Shown here piece after piece: positions 49,252 through 58,037 of a DNA stretch of 64,000 bases; positions within the stretch are counted from its first letter, which is position 1; each line of letters starts with the position of its first letter. Origin of the DNA: Flavobacterium sp. GT3R68 (lineage in GTDB: Bacteria > Bacteroidota > Bacteroidia > Flavobacteriales > Flavobacteriaceae); NCBI RefSeq assembly GCF_007109225.1, contig NZ_VJZK01000002.1:248001-312000 (forward strand), in the 5' to 3' direction. The position numbers were made by a program, and so were the translations under genes. The notes beneath the pieces were generated by a model. The model worked only from the letters and a program-made list of their open reading frames with translations. It was not told the DNA's origin and ran no database searches.

Positions 49252-51219
49252 TTAAAACCTTTTACTTAAATCAACATTTTTAAAATTATTTTTCTCTCGT
49301 TTTAATCTGTAGAAGAAAATTTTTGATTTTTCATCTTTAAGAATACTTATAACATCTGATTTAATATATTCTGGCAAACTATCCCTGCTTACCCTAGAAA
49401 TACAAAAACCAAATGGGTATGCGTTATAAAAATCTTCTCTGCCCAATTTTTTGACTGTATTTGACGTGATTCTAGTATTATGAAGCCAAATATTGAGTGC
49501 ATTCTTTTTTATATAGGAATTTCTTTTTTGATTTAATTCGTTACTGTAATCCATTTCCAATGAGTCTGCTTCTATATTAAACACATCATAATTCCTCCCA
49601 TACAATTTAAGAAAAGTAGAGTCATATTGGGGAAAGTCTTCAATCGGATATTTTTGCAAATCCTTCCCATAATAGACAACTCCGAATACATAGTCTAACT
49701 CTGAAAGTTCATTTTTAACATCTCTAATGAATTTTGGGCTGTAAAATTGAATTCTTGATGTCGAATGAAATACATTATTACCTCCAATTATCTGCTTCAT
49801 TCCAATAAATGAGACAATTATCAACATCGTTAATTTAATTTTGCCAAAAAGCGAATTGTATGGCGCTTCTATTAACAGGTAAATAATTAAAGCCAGGACG
49901 AATGGGCCGCAAACATTAGTTGAGAATTGATAGGCATTCCCCATTTTGTTAAACTTAGCATAGACAATAGTACTGCAGAAAAAACAGATTATTAGTATTA
50001 CAAACAACTCCCAGCGAATGACTTTAGCCAATGATTGTGCACTGATTAATAAAACAGTTGCCAGGAAAAAACTAAGCCAATAGTATGAAATAAGCAATAA
50101 GACTGATTTTTTTACAAATTGAATTATAAAACCAATAACACCATCGTTATTCACAATGCCCATATCTGTATTGCCCAAATGCAAAAATTCTTTTTGTTGG
50201 TTGAGCAGATAAAAACCCAAAAAACAAAAAAGCAAAAAGGCAAAAGCACCAATGATCGGTATATAGTTCCTAAAACTTTTTTTGGACACTTGCACGTCTT
50301 TATAAATACACAGTAAAAAAATGGCCACAATTAACAAAAAGACCGCAATTGCTGACTGTACTAAAAATGGGATTAGAATTAAAAAATAAATTGCTTCCAA
50401 TTTCTTTTCTTTTCCATATAGATAAAAAAAATGGAACATAATTGAAAAAACGGCAGCCAACTTGGTATAGGCAACTATTCCTATCGGATCATATGATCCG
50501 GCATTAGGTGCATAAAATAAATTTATAATATCCCTATACCAAGTTCCGGAAAAAGCAAATAAAACTAAAACTGATAAAATCAAAGACCAAATTAGGCTAT
50601 ACTTTTTTATAATGAAAGCAAACAGACTCAAGGAACAAATAAAAATCAGAATCGTACTGTAAAATAATTCCCATATGTATATCGTATCAATATTTGTCAG
50701 GTCTAAACCTAATGAAACTAGCCAAATATCATTACTCCTATAAGGTTGCGCGAAATCTAAAAATTGAAGTAGGCCATTTTTTAATCCCAATGCATTTTCA
50801 TGACCACTTATATTATAACCTTCGGCTATTTTCATGTAAAACTCATAATCAATAAACAGTAAATTAGGACAATTATAATCCGAATTCCAAAAAAAACTTA
50901 CTTTAAGTGCGAATATTAAAGTCCACAGCGTACTTATTATAAGTAATCTTTGAAGATATTCTTGCTTATTTATTGTGGGTGCTTCGTTGTTTTTCTTTAT
51001 TATAAAAATATACCCTAAAATCCATATTATGACAAATATTCCGATACTGTCCAAGGAAGACTTTACAATTGCATATGTACTTATTATCATTAAATACCCA
51101 ATTAAAACTCCTGCGAACATATTAATTTTACGAAAACGCAAAAGACAAAGTCCTAAAAAATCTGATAAGAATAACAGTGAAAGACCTAAAATGTAAAGAA
51201 TTAAAATATTTAAAAACAT
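49252..51219 (-). CDS. Large multi-spanning membrane protein, GT-C-like
   Basis: This 655-residue protein has about 12 membrane helices to residue 480, then a soluble domain of about 170 residues. The first long external loop contains NLLFIDYEFYMKIAEGYN; an acidic pair at this place is typical of GT-C glycosyltransferases, which use polyprenyl-phosphate sugars on the periplasmic side. No ligase-type histidine motif is seen. A Wzy-like polymerase is the alternative. The gene is among the most AT-rich in the window, about 27-30% GC by eye, and has 99- and 158-bp gaps on its sides. I do not recognise a close family. Confidence 0.65.
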   Translation of the reverse strand: MFLNILILYILGLSLLFLSDFLGLCLLRFRKINMFAGVLIGYLMIISTYAIVKSSLDSIGIFVIIWILGYIFIIKKNNEAPTINKQEYLQRLLIISTLWTLIFALKVSFFWNSDYNCPNLLFIDYEFYMKIAEGYNISGHENALGLKNGLLQFLDFAQPYRSNDIWLVSLGLDLTNIDTIYIWELFYSTILIFICSLSLFAFIIKKYSLIWSLILSVLVLFAFSGTWYRDIINLFYAPNAGSYDPIGIVAYTKLAAVFSIMFHFFYLYGKEKKLEAIYFLILIPFLVQSAIAVFLLIVAIFLLCIYKDVQVSKKSFRNYIPIIGAFAFLLFCFLGFYLLNQQKEFLHLGNTDMGIVNNDGVIGFIIQFVKKSVLLLISYYWLSFFLATVLLISAQSLAKVIRWELFVILIICFFCSTIVYAKFNKMGNAYQFSTNVCGPFVLALIIYLLIEAPYNSLFGKIKLTMLIIVSFIGMKQIIGGNNVFHSTSRIQFYSPKFIRDVKNELSELDYVFGVVYYGKDLQKYPIEDFPQYDSTFLKLYGRNYDVFNIEADSLEMDYSNELNQKRNSYIKKNALNIWLHNTRITSNTVKKLGREDFYNAYPFGFCISRVSRDSLPEYIKSDVISILKDEKSKIFFYRLKREKNNFKNVDLSKRF

Positions 51220-51318
51220 GGATGGGTTGAAATTTAATTGTAAAACATTTAATAACTTTTATTTTTCAGTCAACTTACTTACTATATTAGTTGTTTTTTG
51301 ATTGCCGGTGTCAAATGA

Positions 51319-52293
51319 TTAAATTAATTTATTGAACTTATTTTTTATTTTAAATATATTCTTTTCGAGTATGACATTCAACGGATAATTATCGAAATAG
51401 GCGTTTCCACCCATGAAATCCATTTTCTCTTTATTGCGGGAGGCATGAACGCCTTTTACAGCTTCCATTGCCTTTATTTGCGAGAATAAAAACGGAAATA
51501 GTTGATATTCATTAAGGACCAATTCCCTAGCCTTTGTGATAGCATCCAAATTTTCTTCCCATTTATTAGAGGCAATTATTTCTTTTAAAAACAAATCTGC
51601 ATGTTTGTCTTTGGGGTCGATTTGAATATAAGAATCTTTTGGAAAGAAATTATCAATCGAATTGCATCCAAAATACAAAGGCATAGTATAGCTCAGGTAA
51701 CAATCCATAATTTTTTCTGTCCAATAATAATCACTTTGAAAATTTTCGTAAGCAATGGCATATTTAGCCTGGTACAACACGTCCCATTTGCTGTCCACGG
51801 GATTAATCCCCCTACCATAAACATCAACAAAGGGCAACTCCTTAATACTGTCTAAAAAATCCATCCGAACATTATGACCTTTGGATGTCCTTTGATTGCT
51901 GGTGACCCAAACTATTTTATTTTCTTTCTGTATATCATCCCGTTTCAGATTCGTCAAAAAATCAAAATCTTTGTCAATATGCCATGGTAGCGCACCATGA
52001 GACAATACGTTGTTTTTCTTTATGTCTAACTGATTGAAAATTAATTTGACATTCTTATTGCCGTATTGTCTGTATTTGGATATTTCATTTGGCGGTTCCA
52101 TGCACAAATGGATAATATTATTTTTATTTACATTAATAGAAAAATCATCTTTGGGATAGTCCAGAATAATTAAATAATCGCATTCAGCAACATCATCTTC
52201 GGTAAAGGTAAATTCTTTCCACTTAAAGGAATTGTTAGGAGTTTGTCTTTTTAAATCAGGATATTTAAAATACCTTTCTATTTTTATTATCAT
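51319..52293 (-). CDS. Glycosyltransferase family 10 (alpha-1,3/4-fucosyltransferase-like)
   Basis: This is a 324-residue enzyme. The alpha-1,3-fucosyltransferase donor motif is clear: YAIAYENFQSDYYWTEKIMD followed by YTMPLYFGC. The upstream VWVTSNQRTSKGHNVRMDFLD belongs to the GDP-binding lobe. It should move L-fucose from GDP-fucose to a GlcNAc- or Glc-containing acceptor. GDP-fucose is supplied by gmd and fcl 10 kb upstream in the same locus. Members in Helicobacter and Bacteroides make Lewis-type structures; whether this one does depends on an acceptor that is not known. Confidence 0.9.
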   Translation of the reverse strand: MIIKIERYFKYPDLKRQTPNNSFKWKEFTFTEDDVAECDYLIILDYPKDDFSINVNKNNIIHLCMEPPNEISKYRQYGNKNVKLIFNQLDIKKNNVLSHGALPWHIDKDFDFLTNLKRDDIQKENKIVWVTSNQRTSKGHNVRMDFLDSIKELPFVDVYGRGINPVDSKWDVLYQAKYAIAYENFQSDYYWTEKIMDCYLSYTMPLYFGCNSIDNFFPKDSYIQIDPKDKHADLFLKEIIASNKWEENLDAITKARELVLNEYQLFPFLFSQIKAMEAVKGVHASRNKEKMDFMGGNAYFDNYPLNVILEKNIFKIKNKFNKLI

Positions 52294-52406
52294 TTATTTT
52301 TTACATTTTAAATAGGTTTCAGGCGTTCAATAAATAATTCCTACAGATTATCCGACCACCACGCTTTAAATAAGTTTTTGCCCAATTTTTCGCTAAAATA
52401 AATATT

Positions 52407-53339
52407 TTAAAAATCAAAATACCTCAAATAATCAATCATTTTTGTTCCTTCAATATTGGGCATTAATATCCGGTTGATTTTTCCAGTCGCCTTATTAGTT
52501 CCGTTCGAATAATAATTATTAGCCAGAAAGACTCCTTTTAAACCGAAACCCTTTATCACTTGAAAAGTAAATTCATTATAGGAACCATGTGGTAATGCCA
52601 GATATGGTAATGACGAATCTGCAAATTTTTTCAATTCCCCGATAGAGGTACTCATTTCCTGAATTTGCTCCTGCTCTGTCAAATAACCCAAAGGATAATG
52701 ATTATGGGTATGCAAACCGATATCAATCAAAGGATTGTTTTCTAATTTTTTTAGTTCTTCGATTGTTAAAGAACGATAGTCTTCTCTGCCTCTAAATTCG
52801 ATATGATTTATTTTTTCCCACTCTAAAAACCACTCTTCCTTTTGACTATTATCCAATTCGGCCAGCATGTTTTCAAAATACGAGTAGCTGTATTGTTCTT
52901 TTGAAACTTTCTCAGCTATTTTTGGAAAAAAGAATAAAACATCCATTTTTTCATAATCGAACACCAGTCGGTCCCACCAAAATTCGTTTTGTGTATTTAT
53001 ATTTATAGTTGTGACAAAAACAGTTGCGGGAATTTGGTGTTTTTCTAATAATGGTAATGCGTTTATAAAGTTATCCGCGTATCCATCGTCAAAAGTAATC
53101 ACCAACCCACTTTTTTTCAAAGAGGACCAGTTGTCTGTTAATCTAAGGATTTGATATTTTTCTTTAAAATATACTAACTGCTTCTCGAAAGTAGCAGGAG
53201 TAACTGTCAGACGAGCCGTTTTCTTATCAGAAACATCACTAACTCTGTGGTACATCAAAACCAAGACAGGGCGACCGTGAAAAATCCTGTTTTTTAATTT
53301 TAAAAATCGATAATATGGTTTCTTAAGTGCTTTTTTCAC
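52407..53339 (-). CDS. Polysaccharide deacetylase (NodB) family protein
   Basis: This 310-residue protein has motif 1 LVITFDDGYADNFINA (catalytic Asp and metal Asp), motif 2 GLHTHNHYPLGYL (metal histidines) and motif 3 PYLALPHGSYNEF. The N-terminus is basic (KKALKKPYYRFLKLKNRIFHGRP) without a secretion signal, followed by VLMYHRVSD, so it is probably cytoplasmic or membrane-associated. The start codon is GTG 53339 or TTG 53342. It is a second, distinct NodB protein in the locus, preceding the GT10 gene. It removes an N- or O-acyl group from a glycan or a precursor. Confidence 0.9.
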   Translation of the reverse strand: MKKALKKPYYRFLKLKNRIFHGRPVLVLMYHRVSDVSDKKTARLTVTPATFEKQLVYFKEKYQILRLTDNWSSLKKSGLVITFDDGYADNFINALPLLEKHQIPATVFVTTININTQNEFWWDRLVFDYEKMDVLFFFPKIAEKVSKEQYSYSYFENMLAELDNSQKEEWFLEWEKINHIEFRGREDYRSLTIEELKKLENNPLIDIGLHTHNHYPLGYLTEQEQIQEMSTSIGELKKFADSSLPYLALPHGSYNEFTFQVIKGFGLKGVFLANNYYSNGTNKATGKINRILMPNIEGTKMIDYLRYFDF

Positions 53340-53436
53340 CAATATTGATATTTTGATATTATAAAATATTTATCCTGTTACTAGATGAATGTAAAAAAAA
53401 TAAAGCATAGCGTACGCTAATTGATAAGTTTTTCAA

Positions 53437-55146
53437 TTATTTATCCAAAACTACGCTATTTACCCATTGCCAGATAAAAAAACTGTTGTCCTGATTTCCT
53501 TTACAATAGTTTTGCCATATCACAGTGGTTTGTGTTGCGTTGACAAAGGTAAATTGGGAAAATTGTTCTATTTTTTCTGAAACATACCCGTTTAATTCCT
53601 TGGCAATCCATTCTCTTTGAGGAGTTTGAAGTGCCCTTTTGGGGGCCAGCGAAATTGCATCACCGAGTTTTTCCCGTACCAAGTCGCGTAACAACCATTT
53701 GGTTTGTCCATTATGCAATTTGGTCGAGGCCTTTTGGGCAAAAGCCAGTTCGACTAATCGATAATCCAAAAAAGGTTCCCGAAGTTCCGTACTGTGCATC
53801 ATGCTGATCCTGTCATTAAAACGAAGTGCCCGCGGTATTTTTGTATAAAATAAATCCCGGTACTGAAGATTCTGCAAGGCATTATCAAACGGGCTATCGT
53901 ATATTTCTTTTTGGGCCGAATGTTTAAAACCATCTGTTAAAGCTTCCGGTCGAACCGGGCTCGTAGTAAGTCCTTGTATGATATTATTGCTGTTATTGTG
54001 ATAATAATCGTAACCAGCCCATGCCTCATCCATACCCTGCCCATCAAGTATAACCTTGATACCATTTGCTCTGGCTTCTCTAAACAACAGACTGTATGCC
54101 AAGGTTGGAAACCCTCCAAAAGGTTCGTCCTGATAATAGCTTACTTCTTCAATTAATTTAGGTATTGCTTCCTGCGTCAATAGAACTTTATGAAGTGGAT
54201 ATTGCGTCTTTTCCATTAATTCATGAACCCAGGGTAATTCATCATAATTTTCATTACCGGTATAAAATGTAAAGGCTTCAATAGATTGTTCGGAAGGCAG
54301 GTTCTCGTGTACTAAACTGATCAAAGTCGAAGAATCTAAACCACCGCTTACATTCATCCCTAAAGGAACATCCGCCCGGAAACGCAATTGGATAGCGTCC
54401 TTCAATAAGGATTCATATTGTATTTTCAATTCGGCTTCAGGCAATTGATCGATCATCGCAATTCTTTTAGGAAAGTCGTACCATTTTTGGATGTGGAGCG
54501 TCTGCTTTGTTATTTTCTCGGCAAAAGAAACTTCCATAAAATGTCCTCCAGGCAATTGATGAATGGATTCCCAAAATGTTTCGTAAGGCATTCCATAGGT
54601 CCCGTAAACAAAATAATTAGCCCAGACTTTCTGATTTTTAATTTTAGGGATTCCGGCTGCAAAAAGGGTTTTGATTTCACTTGCAAAATACAATTGATTT
54701 TCCCAAACCGTATAATAGAAAGGCTTTACGCCAAAACGGTCGCGGGCCGCAAATAATTTTTCTTTTTCAGCATCCCAGATTACAAAACTGAACATGCCGT
54801 TGAGCTTTTCTAATGCCTCATTACCCCAGTAAAGATAAGCTGCCAGAAGTACTTCGGTATCAGAATGGGTTTTGAACTGATAAAAGTCCTTCAGCTGTTC
54901 TTTCAATTCCAGATAATTATAAATCTCGCCATTAAAAATAATACGATAGTCACCACAATTACTGATCATGGGCTGATTCGCCTCATCAGACAGATCGATA
55001 ATACTCAATCGGTTATGGCCTAAAACAATTTTATCGTCGTTCCAAACATTAGTGGCATCAGGTCCCCGGTGCTTTTGCGCCTCGAGCATCGCCAAAATAG
55101 TGTCGCTATTACTCTGTTTTCCTAATATGCCAGCAATACCACACAT
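53437..55146 (-). CDS. asnB: Glutamine-dependent asparagine synthase-type amidotransferase
   Basis: This is a 569-residue protein. The glutaminase domain begins with the nucleophile Cys2 (MCGIAGILG) and has LGHNRLSIIDLS and IIFNGEIYNY. The synthetase domain has the ATP pyrophosphatase loop VSGGLDSSTL and DEAWAGYDYY. The family makes asparagine, but copies inside glycan loci (WbpS type) are thought to amidate sugar carboxyl groups. Here the start overlaps the NeuA stop by one base, tying it to the nonulosonic-acid genes, so amidation of an acidic sugar is a reasonable inference. A free-standing housekeeping role cannot be excluded. Confidence 0.92.
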   Translation of the reverse strand: MCGIAGILGKQSNSDTILAMLEAQKHRGPDATNVWNDDKIVLGHNRLSIIDLSDEANQPMISNCGDYRIIFNGEIYNYLELKEQLKDFYQFKTHSDTEVLLAAYLYWGNEALEKLNGMFSFVIWDAEKEKLFAARDRFGVKPFYYTVWENQLYFASEIKTLFAAGIPKIKNQKVWANYFVYGTYGMPYETFWESIHQLPGGHFMEVSFAEKITKQTLHIQKWYDFPKRIAMIDQLPEAELKIQYESLLKDAIQLRFRADVPLGMNVSGGLDSSTLISLVHENLPSEQSIEAFTFYTGNENYDELPWVHELMEKTQYPLHKVLLTQEAIPKLIEEVSYYQDEPFGGFPTLAYSLLFREARANGIKVILDGQGMDEAWAGYDYYHNNSNNIIQGLTTSPVRPEALTDGFKHSAQKEIYDSPFDNALQNLQYRDLFYTKIPRALRFNDRISMMHSTELREPFLDYRLVELAFAQKASTKLHNGQTKWLLRDLVREKLGDAISLAPKRALQTPQREWIAKELNGYVSEKIEQFSQFTFVNATQTTVIWQNYCKGNQDNSFFIWQWVNSVVLDK

Positions 55147-55847
55147 TAAATTTGAGATAAAATATTAGGTAATTTTTGTTCGGCCAAAAACCAGTCTCCC
55201 ATCGTATCTATATTAATGTATAAATCTGGGTTGCTTTCGATATAACTTAAAGAATCCCCATAAAAAGACTCCTTTTTGATAGTTTCCATATTGGTAATAT
55301 AGATGGATCCGTCTCTAAAAAAAGCTGGAGGAAGTTCCTGTCTGCGTTTGATAATTTCTTTTTCACCTGTGGAAATTCCTAAAAATCCGGACTCATTCAG
55401 TTCAAAAACCCAATGGGGATTCAATTCATGCGGAACGGTGAGTACACTAATCAGGGCGTCTGCTTTTTTTTCGGTAAAAGCAGCAATGGCCTTGTCAATA
55501 AAGCCCTTTTCTCTAAAGGGAGAGGTAGGCTGTAGAAGGCAAATGGCATCAAAAAACTCGCCTTGTTCTTCTAAAAAAGCCACAGTATGTTGCACCACCG
55601 CAATACTCGACGCGGCATCTGTTGCCAAGTGTTCCGGCCGAACAAATGGAACTTCCGCGCCAAAATTTTTGGCCATTTCAATAATGGCATCACTATCACT
55701 GGAAACAATTATTTTGGATAATAATTTACTTTCCAAGGCCTGCTGGATCGTATAGGCAATCAAAGGTTTATCTCCGAGAATTTTAATATTCTTATCCGGA
55801 ACTCCTTTAGACCCTCCTCGCGCAGGTATTATGCCCAATATACGCAT
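55146..55847 (-). CDS. neuA: CMP-nonulosonic acid cytidylyltransferase (NeuA family)
   Basis: This 233-residue enzyme activates a sialic-acid-like sugar with CTP. The nucleotide-binding start is IIPARGGSKGVPDKNIK, followed by QPTSPFR and the metal-site NIDTMGD near the end. The length equals the short cytidylyltransferase-only NeuA, PseF and LegF enzymes. It is coupled to neuC (TGATG) and to asnB (TAATG) by one-base overlaps. Whether the sugar is Neu5Ac, legionaminic or pseudaminic acid is not fixed by this gene alone. Confidence 0.92.
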   Translation of the reverse strand: MRILGIIPARGGSKGVPDKNIKILGDKPLIAYTIQQALESKLLSKIIVSSDSDAIIEMAKNFGAEVPFVRPEHLATDAASSIAVVQHTVAFLEEQGEFFDAICLLQPTSPFREKGFIDKAIAAFTEKKADALISVLTVPHELNPHWVFELNESGFLGISTGEKEIIKRRQELPPAFFRDGSIYITNMETIKKESFYGDSLSYIESNPDLYINIDTMGDWFLAEQKLPNILSQI

Positions 55848-57007
55848 CAGTATGTTATTGTTTTATGGAATTGTAAAGGTAATGTATTCAATATCTCTGC
55901 AATTTTAACTCCCGCATCTCCTCCTCCATATACATCTGAAGTTTTGGATTTTCCGTTCTGCAGAATAGCATTTACTGCAGTAATAATTTCATCTTTATCG
56001 TAGGTAACATCAACTACATTCTCTCCTCGGTCACGTCTGTTCTGTCTGGAACCGATATTAATTACCGGGACACCTAAAAAAGCACATTCCCGGATACCGA
56101 CACTGGAATTACCCAATAAACCGACTGCGCTATTTAATAAAACCAGAAAATCATCGCCCTCCATATTCTTGAAGAAATGGACATTCTCTAATTTATTTTT
56201 TTCCCTGAAACTTCTGATACCGGTTGAAGTCCCGTCGGCACCAGCATCAACGTTTGGCCAAAACCACAACGTCGGGATATTCAGTTCGTTAATTGCCAAA
56301 AGCGTTTCTTCGATATGTTTTCTGGAATTTTGATATTCTGTGGTTACAGGATGCTGCATTACGACCAAATACCCTTTCGAAAGATCGGGTTGTGAGCCCA
56401 CACCACCATATTTTTGATAAGGATTGAAATTAAGTGTTTTTATAGTGGAAACTTCTAAAGCAATATCAATGGAAGGACAGCCTGTATTGAAAACAAAATC
56501 AGGGTCCTCTCCTAATTTCAACACTCTCTCCTTGGCATTTTCTGACGCTACAAAATGATAATCCGATAATTTGGTTATTGCATGGCGCACTTTCTCGTCA
56601 ATGTTTCCAGTTACTTCTCCTCCCTGGATATGAGCCAGCGGGATATTCATGTAAGCAGCGGAAATAGCCGTTGCCATGGTTTCAAAACGGTCGGCTACGG
56701 TTACGACAATATCCGGTTTGAGATTATCAAAGACTGTAGAAAGTTCCAAGATGCCAATTCCGGTTGTTTTAGCAGAAGCCGTAAGGTTCTCTCCTTCCAA
56801 AACATTAAAAACTTTGGCAGCAATGCTGAACCCGTCCTTTTCAATATAATTTACCGCCGATCCATACCGCTCCAGTAATGCCGATGCGGCAATGATGAGT
56901 TGTAACTCTAAATCGGGATGATTTTTTATGGCCTGCAATACCGTTTTTACGCGGCTATAGGATGGTCTGGCAGTGATGACCACCGCTATCTTACGTTGTA
57001 TTTTCAT
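55847..57007 (-). CDS. neuC: UDP-GlcNAc 2-epimerase, hydrolysing (NeuC family)
   Basis: This 386-residue GT-B-fold enzyme hydrolyses UDP-GlcNAc, or a 2,4-diacetamido analogue, with inversion at C2 to give the free mannosamine sugar. Motifs are VVITARPSYSRVKTVLQAI, HIQGGEVTGNIDEKVRHAITKLSDYHF and LGNSSVGIRECAFLGVPVINIG. It differs from the non-hydrolysing WecB encoded 3 kb upstream. The start overlaps the neuB stop by 4 bases and its stop overlaps neuA by one. Because no LegB/LegC-type dehydratase or aminotransferase is present here, Neu5Ac synthesis is the simplest reading. Confidence 0.93.
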   Translation of the reverse strand: MKIQRKIAVVITARPSYSRVKTVLQAIKNHPDLELQLIIAASALLERYGSAVNYIEKDGFSIAAKVFNVLEGENLTASAKTTGIGILELSTVFDNLKPDIVVTVADRFETMATAISAAYMNIPLAHIQGGEVTGNIDEKVRHAITKLSDYHFVASENAKERVLKLGEDPDFVFNTGCPSIDIALEVSTIKTLNFNPYQKYGGVGSQPDLSKGYLVVMQHPVTTEYQNSRKHIEETLLAINELNIPTLWFWPNVDAGADGTSTGIRSFREKNKLENVHFFKNMEGDDFLVLLNSAVGLLGNSSVGIRECAFLGVPVINIGSRQNRRDRGENVVDVTYDKDEIITAVNAILQNGKSKTSDVYGGGDAGVKIAEILNTLPLQFHKTITY

Positions 57008-58020
57008 TCTAAATCTTCTTCATTTAAAAAATCCCACTGAATTTTGTCAAATTTAAGTTTTTTACCAATTACTTCATGGTATTTACTTGCCAAAATGCCA
57101 TAGCCTTTTGGTTTTTTGGCTTCCAAATCTTCAAAAGTTATGGAATGTCCCTTGGGCAAATTTTTGTTTATTGCTAATGATTTTTCAAATATCTGTTTCA
57201 ATGTTTGAAAGTCTGAGTTGTTATTCTTATCGATGGGTTGGGTCATAGCCAATGTAATATTCTGAACTGCAAAAACCAAATCTTTGGTTTCCTGAATCGT
57301 CAGTGATGCTTTACTGTCAGGTCCAAAAAGCTGTCGGTCAAAAACCACATGAAATTCTAAAATAGAAGCTCCCAGTGCGGTGGCAGCGATGCAGGTCTCC
57401 ATTTTTGCGGAATGATCCGAAAAACCTACAGGCACCTGATATCTTTTTTGCAATTCGGCAATAACATTTAAACCATATTGTTCCGGTTTTGTGGGATAGG
57501 CTGTAGTGCATTGCAATATAGAAAAATCAACATTTCTGGATTTCAGAAAATTTACAGTCTCATCCATTTCAATATATGAACTCATTCCAGAGGATAAAAT
57601 TACTGGTTTCCCGGTCTGCGCGATTTTCTCTAAAATTAAAAAATTATTCACCTCCCCTGATCCGACTTTATAACATTTCACCCCAATTTCTTCTAGCCAT
57701 TCTACTGCCAGATTACTGAACGGAGAACAGATAAAATCGAGTCCAACTTCATCACAACGTTGTTTGATACCTTTCCATTGTTCCAAAGAAAATCCCATGC
57801 GCTTCCAATAATCGAATCGTGTTTCGTCCTCTACAGAGAACTTCACGCGAAAGGGTTCAAATTCGCTGCTCTCCGCTTCGGCGATGTGCATTTGGAATTT
57901 AACAGCATGGACGCCTGTTTTCACTATCGCATCAATATAAGAATATAAAATCCCCAGACTGCCTTCGTGTGCTTGCCCAATCTCAGCTATAATATATGGA
58001 AATGGTTTTTTTAGTGACAT
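57004..58020 (-). CDS. neuB: N-acetylneuraminate synthase family protein (NeuB)
   Basis: This 338-residue enzyme condenses a mannosamine-type sugar with phosphoenolpyruvate. The TIM-barrel part opens IIAEIGQAHEGSLG and has AVKFQMHIAEAESS, CSPFSN, VGSGEVNN, LSSGMSS, GFSDHS and LEFHVVFDR. The C-terminal SAF (antifreeze-like) domain is YGILASKYHEVIGKKL. The second motif residue after AEIG is Ala where many NeuB have Asn. ATG 58020 is used; a TTG at 58041 would add seven residues and a 4-base overlap with the upstream GT2. The product may be Neu5Ac or an analogue. Confidence 0.92.
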   Translation of the reverse strand: MSLKKPFPYIIAEIGQAHEGSLGILYSYIDAIVKTGVHAVKFQMHIAEAESSEFEPFRVKFSVEDETRFDYWKRMGFSLEQWKGIKQRCDEVGLDFICSPFSNLAVEWLEEIGVKCYKVGSGEVNNFLILEKIAQTGKPVILSSGMSSYIEMDETVNFLKSRNVDFSILQCTTAYPTKPEQYGLNVIAELQKRYQVPVGFSDHSAKMETCIAATALGASILEFHVVFDRQLFGPDSKASLTIQETKDLVFAVQNITLAMTQPIDKNNNSDFQTLKQIFEKSLAINKNLPKGHSITFEDLEAKKPKGYGILASKYHEVIGKKLKFDKIQWDFLNEEDLE

Positions 58021-58037
58021 TTTATGTTTCGGGTTAA

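Noticed and set aside
53408-53419. 12-bp perfect palindrome TAGCGTACGCTA between asnB and the deacetylase gene
   Set aside because: Palindromes of this size are expected many times by chance in 64 kb; it has no T-run and no second copy nearby.
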